Shown here piece after piece: positions 1-11,900 of a stretch of 64,000 nucleotides of DNA. Location of the stretch: positions 2,552,776 to 2,616,775 of the forward strand of contig CM026428.1 of the NCBI GenBank assembly GCA_014871385.1. The letters are read 5' to 3'. Made by a program: the position numbers and the translations under genes. The notes beneath the pieces were generated by a model, which ran no database searches, had not been told where the DNA came from, and saw only the letters and a list, made by a program, of their open reading frames with translations. The DNA is from Ceratodon purpureus (taxonomy: Eukaryota; Streptophyta; Bryopsida; Pseudoditrichales; Ditrichaceae). The first letter of the stretch is position 1. The number at the start of each line of letters is the position of its first letter.

Positions 1-1932
1 CCTGGGAATTCGGAGTTCACTCCGCCGATGTTCGCGAGCACCGAGGAGCTTCGCGCCATGAACAACGTCGTCGATTCCGTTGCGGAGGATGAGGCTGGGG
101 GGCAGCTCGAAAGTGCGTTCAATCCCCTGTTTTTGGGTATGCCAGACGATGGAGCGAAGTATTATGCAAATTTCGCTTCTGGCGGTACTACTGACGTCGG
201 CAGCGGCCAGGAGTATGACGTCTTCCTCAAACAGAAGTCCATGGAAATTGCCTGCGCGCCAGCCTCTTTCTCGAGGGTGCTGCTCTTCCCCCATTTCTAA
301 CTCACCCGTCAATTTCTGTCCCAATTTTTGCAAACTTTACAATCTTTGGTGTAACTCGTACTAGTTCGCATCAAGATTTGGGAAATCGCAAGGAGTTGTC
401 GTAATCTGTTGACGCTTAGCTAACGAAACAAGGATGGGGGATGATGGAAACAGGCAGATGGCGATGGAACAAACAGGGGACTGTCAGTTGGAGCACCTCC
501 ACTGACGGCATTTGGGATCGAATCATCTGGTACTTTCCGCCGCTTCAATATCTGAATGTTAATTAGCCACCGTAGTACAGATTTCCGCCTAAAAGTTTTC
601 CCCTGTTCTTGAGTGTGGCGATTGCTCAAAGGTTTCGATTTCTCGCGTCCTATTCGTTTGTTTTGTTCTTTGAACGGTTTGAGCGTCATCCTTACACCAG
701 GCACCTTCGTCATGGCAGGCGCGAGCGCTTTACCAAGCGTTGGGCAGTGTGCATCGGGGGGTACTCCACCGCAGTATCCGAAATCCGACGGGGACGCATC
801 GGGGAAATCCAGACCGATTACTAGCAGCTCCGAAGTTTCGGACGATGATGAGCAAGATTTGCTGAATCAGAACTTACCACGCAGTGAGCTTAAGCGAGTA
901 AAGAGGTACACATTTTAATTTTGATTGTAATGATTGATGCGGTAAAATTCAGGTCTTGCGGTGAAATTCAGGAAAATTTCGACATGTGAGTTGGCTGCTG
1001 TAGATCCAAGTTTCAAGAGCGTTTCATATTAGAGTTGGTGGTACTGTACCTCCTGCTGACTTTGATAATTTTGTGTGTGTTGCAGAATGCTTTCAAATCG
1101 TGAATCTGCTAGACGGTCGCGCAGACGAAAACAGGCACACTTGAGCGACCTGGAAGTACAGGTCAGAATGCGATGCCACTTGATCGTAGAATTTTACGGC
1201 GTCCGCTTGAAGGCCTTAGAGTGGTATATATTATAGACGTCCATTTTTTATGCTGGGTTCATTATTGAAGGCTTGTAATTAGTGGCAATAATATTTAATT
1301 GTACTTGCAATTTGTGAACCTGACTAAGGAGAGTTTATGGTTGTTTGTTGCTGAAGGTTTCGCATTTGAGAAACGAAAATACCACGCTCATACAAAGATT
1401 GCAAGAAATCAGTCACATGCACAAAGAAGCGGCTATTGACAACCGCATTCTCAAGGCGGACGTTGAGGCTTTGCGTGCCAAGGTAAGCGTTTACCAGATT
1501 ATCAATAAATTTGTTAACACCAATTATTTGAAACTCTAATTTTATTCCTCATATGAAACTTGGGCTTAGGCTGACAGTCTTGGTGGTGACTGAGTGCAGG
1601 TGAAAATGGCGGAAGGTATGATGGCCCAGCGAGGCCAGCCGGGGATGGCAGATTTCAATCCGGAGTCAAGTTTCAGCTTTATGACGCCCTATATGACGAA
1701 TGACATGGACAGATCGTTCTCGCAGCCTTTGGGGCACAGCTCCATGCTCCGGCAGGATCTGCAACAGGGCAACCATGGGGGTAAGACGGGGTGCACACCG
1801 CCCAATATGCAACGAGGTGCCAGTGTTGAGCATCTGCAGAAGCGTATTCGAAGTGGGGGTTCTTGCAATGCGCCGGCCTGGGGTGGTTGGGAAATGGACC
1901 GACCTGCCATGGTTCAGGAGCACGGTGTCTGA
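1..1932 (+). CDS. Group C bZIP transcription factor (Opaque2/bZIP63-like), 5' end outside window
   Basis: A DNA-binding regulator of the plant group C bZIP type, which binds ACGT-core elements as dimers, often with group S bZIPs, in energy and stress signalling. Exons seen: 1-276 (frame open at base 1, so the start lies upstream), about 748-905 (a start at 775 also keeps phase), 1086-1161, 1357-1482 and 1600-1932 (stop TGA). The basic region on the third exon reads [19 protein letters not shown], carrying the diagnostic N-x7-R. A leucine zipper with heptads follows and runs on through [19 protein letters not shown], typical of the long group C zipper. The first exon ends in a block like [11 protein letters not shown], matching the conserved group C N-terminal motif, and the C-terminus has the familiar EHLQKRIR. 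Donors and acceptors are canonical. The family call is firm; the junction between the first two exons is the least certain. Confidence 0.88.
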
Positions 1933-2963
1933 AGAACCGGTATCAGATTTTCAATTTGCCAATTCTCGTGCCCAATTCACTTGCTTCTCCATATCAAGTG
2001 AGAGCCAGTGGGAGTGGTGAAGGGGGAGTTCGTGGCGTATTTGAATGCATTATTCTGTTGGACAGAGGGATCAATAAGATATCGAGAGGAATCGTAGTTG
2101 AAACGATGACATAAATGATCTGGAAATGCTTCCGATGATGGACAATGTAGCATTTCGCAGAGGGTATAAGTAGACTAAGTGTTGGTGCTTAGGTGAGTGG
2201 TTTGATGCATAATACTAGTATATTATGATTGTGATTGATTTGCTGTTGTATATAGAAGTTTGTTGTTGCTGCCAATCTTGGCGATGACTGGCAACTAACT
2301 CAGCTGGTTAGAATATGGATTCTAAGACCACTGTGCAGTTCTTAGATATTGTGAGTTCTTTCATATTCAAATAAAGCCATATACTTTCAGATGAACTTCG
2401 AACATTGCGTTCGTGACTGAAAAGCGCTTGTGAATGTCACGAGAGCTTTGGCATGTCAGTGTTCAAACTCTTTGAATTCTTTCAATGGTGTTGATTCATC
2501 TCTGTTTATTCAACTTCGTGTGCTGATTTGTGGGTCAAGTTTGATTCTCTTTCCAACCTGCCCAGATTTCTCTGAAACTAGAATTTTAATCGGAGGCCCC
2601 CAAAGCCTGTTCAGATACGATTCAAACGCCAACTTGGAGAACAGCTGATGACACTTGTTCCTGAAAACCCATCACCAAGTGCTGAACATGAATTAGAAGT
2701 GCTTAATTGCGTCCTAGTTTTTAATCTGTACACAAGCATGAGACATCCAACAGATCGCAAATGAGAAGTAATCCTGCGTCACATTCATAGCCTTAATAAA
2801 ATCGCATAAATGCATTCCTGAGACAACGTGATAACATGTTGGTGTGCAGCCTAGTCCACTGATATATTTGTTTAGACTAATGATCTGTGGCCTCTTGAAG
2901 AATTGGACAAAAAGCGTCTCAAAGTACTCTGCCGCATTCAACATTAAATGGGGAGTATTCAGA
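1933..2963. other. Convergent intergenic spacer
   Basis: This holds the 3' flanks of the bZIP gene (+) and the TNL gene (-), which converge here. I see no coding exon. A stretch at 2296-2345 resembles a tRNA 5' half (an A-box-like CTCAGCTGGTTAGAA), but no matching T-arm follows, so it is not called as a tRNA. Confidence 0.5.
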
Positions 2964-5900
2964 TCATGTGGAATTTCTAACCTCGTGTAATCCTCGCACC
3001 AGACTTGTCACTCCACTCGATTCGTCGTGATAAGCTTTCAAGAATCCGCTCTCATCTTCTTCCAAAACCTGGCTTGTACCAACAAATCCTGTATACAGAT
3101 AATCGCTAGATGATCTTGCATTAAGCTTGTCGCCGTAGGCAATAAGAGTGGACACCAACCCCAGGGAAGCTGGAAGCTCGGTGACGGACGTGGTTCCCCA
3201 CATTGGCAGGCCTTGCAGGGTTGTCAGCGCTCCCATCGCCTGAACGCTGCCACAATCCCGCAACATGAATCGCCGAAGGCCTTTGAGGTTTCTGATGGAA
3301 CTCGGCAGCTTCTGCAAATTCTTGCACCCCTTCATCTCCAACCTTCGAAGTCCTGATAACTGGCCTATGGACCTTGGGAGCTTTCTGATGGAACACCTAT
3401 CAATGTGTACATCCTCCAACCTTGTGAGTCCACCCAAAGTCTTAGGCAACCTCTTCAAGTTGCCACAGCGCCTCAGCCTTAGGTCAAGGAGCAGTTTGAG
3501 ATCACAGATTGAGTTCGGGAGGCATTGCAGCCTCTCACAAGTAATCTCCAACTCTGTAAGACCCATCAAGAGTCCGAAGGATTCCGGAAGCTCAGTGACA
3601 GTGCTATCCTTTAATAAAAGCCATTTCAGGGATTTGAGGGCCCCATAAGCGAGGAGAGATCCGAATCCGCCACACTTGCTTAAATCTAAGTAATATAATC
3701 GTGACCAGGCTTCCCCGATGTGGCCATCTGAGAACGTCTGGCATTCTGCACTGGCCTGTAGCCGTAGCAATTGAAGACTGGAGCAAAGCCCAATGGAAGG
3801 TGGAAGCTTCACGAGCGAGGTGCAACCCCGTACAGAAAGTGTTTTCAGATTTGAGAGGGCACCTATGCTGTCTGGGATAGCTGTGAGGCTTGTACATCCA
3901 CTTAGGAAGAGAGATTGAAGTTGTTGGAGTTGTCCAACGGATTCCGGAAGCTTCTTCAACCCAGTGCATCCTTCCAAGTCCATACAGTGTACTCCTGATG
4001 CTTGTCCTATGGACTCTGGCAACCCTTTCAAGCTGCTACAACCGCTTAGGTCAAGATAGTGAAGTTTTTTGAGTTGTCCAATGGATTTTGGGAGGATTTT
4101 TAGTTTTTTGCAATCTCCAAGATTTAGTTCCTGAAGTTGTGAGGATTGTCCAATGAAGTTTGGTAGCCTTGTGATGGATGTGCATTCTTGCAAGTTGAGT
4201 TGAAGTAGGTTGGGAAAGCCCTGTCACATGAATAATCATTTGTTACACACAATTAAGTAAAGCTCGTAAGGTTCAAGAAATTCTTCATTTTAATAATAAA
4301 CTAGAAAACACGTCCTAGATATGAAGATATTATTTTTAAGAAAATTGAAATATATCATAATCAAGATATCACTTTGTATTTCAAACTTCTCAACGGATTT
4401 TAAATTTATCAAATTATGACCAAATTGTCAAATCATTCAATCTGAGTTAAGATACGAGACAATGGCAGTAGGTTGTGTAAGGTTTAGGCATGGGAGCACC
4501 ACACTTGTGATGCGGAATGAACAGAGGGTTGGGCATGTGAAAGTGGGAGGTGAAGGAACTGGATCGCTGAGATGAGACGTTAGCTGCTCCGTATTTTCTG
4601 GTGAGGGGCCTTGGGAGTTAGACTCAGATCTAGAGCACACAGCAGGCAAGTGCGCTGGGCCTTGTCCGCCCCCTGTCGAACCTCTAGTCTGAGTTAGCTT
4701 CGCTGCAGAGTTTGCTTGCTGGAGGAAGGATAGTGTTGGTTAGGGGCACTGCTACGACACGCTTTAGATCTATATGTTCTACTGCAGAGCCGAGCAAGGT
4801 GCTGAGGAAAAACTGAGCGCTGGGTCCTGTGTTGGAGAGTGCCGCTCTCGAGCTCTGCAGACATAGCATAAAGGTTATTTTGTGGCGCAGCAGTAACATT
4901 TAGCACTCAAGGAAGCAGCGCTGCGACTAACTTCCCGAGGATTCCTGATCCAGAAACTCCCACTCTCATCATTGCCACATTACGCCGCAAGGAGCTCCGT
5001 AAGCTCCTGGACACTCTTACTTCCTATGTCAATCTCTATCTCTTCATTTTCTGCATCTTCACATATTCATTAGTACATCTCAGCTATTATTTTCCAGTCC
5101 TGCTTTCTTGCTATACACCACAGTCTGTAAGAGAGTCACCTGTGAACGCCTCCCTAGCTCTCTCGAGTACTTGTGTAAGATCCGAAATTCTCGGATCTCG
5201 CTCCCACCTTAGCTTCGAGACACATCTGCACAAGGATACCGATAAGGAGTGCACACCACACCGCACAAACTGCTACTCTCACAGATCAGATAATTTCGGA
5301 TCTCAACGTTCCATTACCACATCTAGGATACCATGCTCAGGTGACTTGCAAGCAATCTGCTGGCAAGCACCCTCTCCCGCAGACTTTGTAGCACTCAGTC
5401 CTGCCACTCTCCAAGTGAGTCTTTCACACACCACCGCAAGTAGTTGCAGACACAAGGCTACTCTCAACACTCGACACGAAGACATTCAACACCTGGAGTA
5501 CGTTGGAGAACAACCCACAGTCTGTACCAGCGAAGGCTTCGAAGACCTCTGCTTCAAATCGCATCGACACCTCCCAGCTCTGCATCAGGACCAGCAATCT
5601 CAAGAAGCATCAAGGCAGCCGAAGTATTTCCAAAGTCACCATCAAGGGAGCCTTCAGCAACGTACCTCAGGGAGCCGAAGGATTTCCAAGTCGTCATCAA
5701 TTGCAGACCACGACACTGTCACTGCACAGCTACTGAGAGAGCACACCGAACAGCCTGCCAAGAGCAAGTACATCCTGCTGATTGGAAACTGCCGAAGCTG
5801 CCGAAAGCTCCCGAAGTTGCATCTGCTGAAGCTGTATTTACCAGCACTCTCACATCAAGCAAGGCTGTTCACCGACCAGCACCCCAAAGGTTTACCCCAC

Positions 5901-8900
5901 CCCGTCAAAGGAACCGCAGCCCAAGCACCTTACAAGAACTGTCCACGAAACACCTTGGGAAGAACAGCGATTTCTTGTGAGTTCTTACTGAAGTTGCGAT
6001 CCAAATGTGCAAACAATAGCCACAGCTCCGACCTGCAAGGACAATCATTACAAACCCACGGCAGCAAATCAGGTAAGTTGCTGAACTTAGCACCTTGCCT
6101 TCTACAATTCCTTCACCTTACTTCATACTGTACTTCAAGGAACCCTAAGTTGACGCACCACAGAAAATCGGCCATAAAAAATCACATTATTCAGGGTTTA
6201 GTTTACACACCCCCCCTGTATGCATGCTTTAATCGCCCTCTTGCATGCTTGTGCCGTCACCTTGCCTACTTGAGTCGGCCCTCTGGCCACAGAGTCGTCC
6301 TCTTGTCTGTTTGCCTGGAGGGATGGGTCAGGCCGAGACAATTGTCTCGCAGCACTAGCTGCCACACATGCCAACGGCACAACCAAAAGCACAAGACAAA
6401 TACAGCGCACAAGAAACGTAACTGGAGAACCTCACCGAGCCATAGCAGTTGGAGCACCCCTGCGTTTGCAATCCCAACCGAGAGAGCAGTGTGGAGCAAT
6501 CACCGTAAAAGGAGTACTCACCGAACCTGCAAAGTCATCATCGCCAATCCAAAGCTGAGCGGCTGGAGAACAGTCAAGTCTCTGCTACATCCAATTTCGC
6601 TGCAACGTTGCCCACCATACCAACTGCTGCAACTTCGACATCGCCCATCAAACCAACTGCTGCGACCCTGCACACCGTCAGGTAAGTTTTCTCAACTTCA
6701 CCTTCTCAATTCACACACACACCCTTTAAACCACAATTCATTGTGCACACACTCCTCTTGTCTCTTTCACCTCCGGTACACAGTTTATAGACAACTTTGC
6801 ACACTAACTAGAAATAAAACACTCACAAGAAAACCTAAACACATTATAACAAATCAAGTTCAAAAAACAACGATATTACAACTTGTTGGCTTGCAAAGTG
6901 GGGAGGGTTGGGGTACAAAGTACAAGGAAATCGTCAAGCAGTCAGGAGGCGCCTTAACCTCAATCAAAAGCTTTCAGCCGGAGACGCATGACAGCACAAC
7001 GCATAGCAGCAGAGAAGACCATTACCAAAAATCAAAGGTGAGCCATCAATCGCAGCTGAGTACGCTGCCAGAATCGCTGCGACGTTGCTCATCACACCAG
7101 TTGCTACAACTTCGACGTCACTCATTAAACCAACTGCTACGACCCTTCACATCGCTGCTCAAGCTCCGATGCTGTTTATCATACCAGCACACCAAACCAG
7201 CACTTCGAACCAGCTGTCGACCGCATCGTCAAATTAACTGCACTTCAACGCCAGGTAAGTTTCGAAACCCTTGTCCAATTAAATTTCAAATTCCGCAATC
7301 AATCTTAGTAGCTCAGGTTCATAGCCATCACTCAATCTCGCATTTTTGCCCTAAAAATATTTTAAGCAGCAACATCACACTAACATGCATCCCAAGCACT
7401 CTCCTTAGCACCGTTTTTCAGGGTTTTGAAGCTGCACCTCAACCCAGCGCAACGTCGAGTGAATCGGCATCACTTGCAGCTGCTCCAAAAACATCAACGT
7501 TTACATTGCGGGAATTAGCAAGCAGCCCTCCGGCGCCGCACATCTCCAGAAGCTTTCAGCCGGAGCTGAACCCAACTGGTGAGCACCCACCTGGCGATGC
7601 CGAGAGCAGATGCGAACAAAGCCCCGCAGCAAAATCAGTAGCTGTTCACCAATTCAAACCTGCGAGTTGCAACATACAGGTAAGTCCCCTTACCCTTCAT
7701 CATACAAAAAATCTGCTTGCACCATTAAACCTAAAATCTCTTAACTCCTACATCAATTCTGCTCATATCCTTGTCGTTTTCTCCTGTACGTTCAAGGCTA
7801 AGACAGAATACCCAACTCCCCCTAAGAACATCTTAAATAGAAAAAACGCACTAACCAACATTTCCAGCATTTCCTTTAGTATCGTCTCTCAGGGTTTTGA
7901 AGCAGTGCCTGAGCAATCCCGAGCAGCAAAAACCAAGGCGCACGGAGAGTGCCGTCGATTCCTTCCCGACGAAAAGCTGCCGCGAACGGAGGCCTGTTCC
8001 CGAAACCTTGCTTCCGATTCCTGCTACGAGCAGACTCCTACTCTCGGACTCCCGCTTCGACGTTGGAATTGGCAGCGAGAAGCCTGTCTACACCGCCTCC
8101 CTGCCTCTCTCACCGCAGCCAAGACGGCGTCCCGCCGAGTATACATCACTGAAGCCGAAATGGAGAAAGCGAGGGCAGAACACGAAAGAATCTCGGCGTA
8201 TGTGGCCTGCTTCGGCCAGGACGGCCAGGAGGATACCGAGATGATGAATACGCCGCCATCGCAGAAGTCTCAAGAGTCCACAGCTCAGAGTCTCAAGAGG
8301 CTCCTTGCCGAAAAAGCCCGAGAGAAGAGTCTCGCCAGCCCCAGCCAGAGCAAAAGAACGCGAGAGACAGTGGAGGCCACAACAATTACTGCGTCGCCAC
8401 AAACCCCCCCCACCAAGACTGCCGCACCGGAACCAACACACGTCAGTGAACCAGAGTCGAACCAGCGGCCAAGGTTTTGGCTAGGCTTTGAGACCATGGA
8501 GCAGTTGGCAGTTGAACGAGGAGAAGAGGAGCTATTCAGTGATGAGACTATTGAAGACAGAGTGCTGCGTGGAATTTCAAGAGATGAAGCAGAAGAAATG
8601 GCACAGGTAAGTGCAGCCTTCCCCCGTGTACCTCAGTTGTTGTATCCATCTGAGAGACCTGATGGAGTTTTGGGGCAGCACTACAACATAACCCAGGTAC
8701 CCTTTGACATTTCCACAGACCCTATCTCCCACCTCTCTCTTGATTTCCATGTTGCTATCCATTTTCAAATTCCCAAGGCCCCACTCTTGCACAACTACAT
8801 CAAAGACATTGTAAAAAAGAGGTTAGACTATATGCACATTCCCTTAGGCACAAAACTCATTGAGCCCATCTCAATAATGTGTATGAGTGTGAAACGGGGG

Positions 8901-11900
8901 GGAGAAAAAGGAGTTTGGGCTGGGATTATCAAACTCCATCTCCTCCACCCCGAAATTGATGGCATTGCAATGTTGAAGGGTCTTAGACCCTTCATTCTTC
9001 AACTTAACCCTTTTTCAAAAGTTGGTACTTTAGGCAAAGTTTGTAAGTCCTACCATGGTATTGTAAGGAGCAATTCTCTCTCCATCAAAATTACTAGTGA
9101 GACCATAGTTGGTGTCTCTTCACATGCTCTTTTTCTTGATGTGCTAGAGAGTAGTTTTAGGAGAAAGCACGATTTTGAAATTGTTGATGTGCAAAAGAGT
9201 ACTAACCAAAGTCATGCCTATATTGTAGCCCCCTCACCATCCCAAGCCAAGAAAATTCAGGATTTCCAAGTCTCCACCTTCCATGAGATTTTGGATGGCC
9301 AAGTGAAGAAAGGCCCATACATCACCTTGGAGAAAAAACAAAGGAAAGATGCCCTCACCCTTACCTTCTATAACCTTCCGATTTTGATGAGCATTGATGA
9401 CACAACCTTAGCTATTTGCAATGAATTAGGTACAAAAAATGTTATCTCCATTTGGTTTCACAAATCAAATGGAAGCAAACATAATGGGAGTGCAAATGTT
9501 GAATGTTTGAATCCCTTTGTTTACCGAAAGTATGTTGGGAAAGAAATCAAGATTGGGGCATATCATGTGGAAATTACCCCACACCGTCGAAGTTTAGAAG
9601 GTAGTGAAAAACCTTCCAAGGAGCTTTTGGTCAAGTTTGGGTTTGAAGATACTAATACTTGTTTGGTTCACACCATGGAAGCTATCCAAAATCAACCACA
9701 AGGGGAGACAAGTGCCACCAAAAACGAGGTTCTTACCATCATGAAGGAGGTAATTGAAGAAGGCAACAAGAAACTCAAGCTTGAGTTGCACAAGGACATG
9801 AAGGTGCTCAAAGATGATATTGTCAAAGAAGCTCATCTCTATGCGGATGAAATCAATGACAAACTCAAGAGACAAATGCTTGACATCCAAAGTACATTGA
9901 CTTTGGCACTCACCGGAATGCAACAATTTATTGGATTGGTAAATCCAAACCTTTTACTCAAGGATAAGTCAAATGTGGATTGACCACAAATCGCCGAGGT
10001 AAAAAGTATTTACCACAATACTACTCTAGATACGTATCTGTATTTAGACCCAGTTTTATACACATAGAATATACTAGAAGAAATATAGAATATTACCGTA
10101 TTATACACAGTATTTTACAATGTTTTGAATACTTTTTGAAATACAAATACGATTACTATACTCCATACTTGTACAAATACAATCCACAACCAAAATACTA
10201 CCTTCATCCAAAAACCTACTTTCATCCAAAACTTAGATTGCATCCAATACTTGGAGTTCATCCAAAACTTAGATTGCATCCAATACTTGGAGTTCATCCA
10301 AAATTCAAATCTCATCCAAAATTCAAATCTCATCCAAAACTCAAACTTCATCCAAAAATTAGATTTCATCCAAAATTCAGATTTCATCCAAAATCCAGAT
10401 TCCATCCAAAATTCAGATTCCATCCAAAATCCAGATTCCATCCAAAATCCAGATCCCATCCAAAATTCAGATTCCATCCAAAATTCAGATTTCATCCAAA
10501 TTTCAAACTTCATCTAAAAATCAGATTTCATCCAAATTTCAGATTTCACCCAAAATTCAGATTTTATTCAAAATCAAAGGCCCATTCAAAATTCAAATAT
10601 CATCCAAAATTCAAACTTCATTCAAAAATAAAATTTAAACCAAAAACTACACTTAGATTCCATACACAACACGTATACAACCTTAGTACAAAAAATCATC
10701 ACCAACCACCACATTATATCAAATCCAACCATAAAATGGCCTCGGCCTACCGACCTCGCCTAAATACAAAATACAAATATCAATTCATAAACAAATTAAT
10801 ACCCAATACCATAACAAATCATACTCTAATAAATACAAATACATATATATATTCTTCAAACATACAAGTAGAAAATACAATATCCGCCATACATTCAAAA
10901 CCAAAAATTCATCCAAAATTAAAAATTCATCCTAAATTAAAAACTCTACCAAAATTCCAAATTTATCCAAAATTCCAAATTTATCCAAAACTCCAAATCT
11001 ACCCAAAATCCCAAATCTCTCCAAAATCCAAAAAACACCAAAACTTCAGATTTCATCCAAATCTTATAAGACATAGTAGTCATCCAAACTATAAAATCCA
11101 CCAAAAAATCAAATTCTATTTAAAAAATATAACTCACTCCAAACAAAGAATTATCCCACAATATCAATTTCACATAATAGTTGATATTATACAAAAACAT
11201 AACCTTATTAACAAACACTCTACTACCATGGTCTACCAACCCCAAATGAAAATAGACAAAACCTATCAACATCGTGAGAGAATAAAATACGAAAAGAATA
11301 CAAAACAACACATTTACAATTGGTTTACTAACTCAATTACAAACCATTCCTCTGAACCCTCTACAACCTCGCACTATCTACCTTTAAATCTAGAACAAAC
11401 AATACCTGCATTACCTAATCTATTCAACACAGCAAAATTCATAACAACAAAATATTACAAACTAAATTATAAAAACCCTAAAACTAGTATTTACCAAGGA
11501 TACTACTTTGTAAACAAATTAGCCCTACTTCAATGTGGGGACATTGAATCAAACCCAGGGCCAATGCCCAACATACTTAGAACTCATCCAGCCGAACATA
11601 AGAAAAGAGCTAGAAGATACTTTATCCCTAGCACAATTAAATTCCGCCCAAAATACCAACATATTGCAAAATCATTTGCTCCAATTTTAATAACTAACCA
11701 CCATCTACACCATCAAGCAATCATTGAATTTCCACACCTACATCAATACATACAAATACAAATACAATCTCCACTACCTCACATACTATATGCATTAATC
11801 GTTACCATACACCCATCAATAAATACATGTAATGATATATTAGCTCATCCCCGCATTCACCACTTCAATGATATTTGGACTAATACAGTAATGATTAAAC

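Noticed and set aside
2296-2345. tRNA gene candidate
   Set aside because: An A-box-like segment is present, but there is no T-arm/B-box or closing acceptor stem at the right distance.
10115-10517. Long ORFs on the minus strand and in another plus frame (WMESEFWM and IQNSDFIQN repeats)
   Set aside because: They are shadows of the 18-bp minisatellite, which lacks stop codons in several frames. The ORF2 frame continues far beyond the array, these do not.
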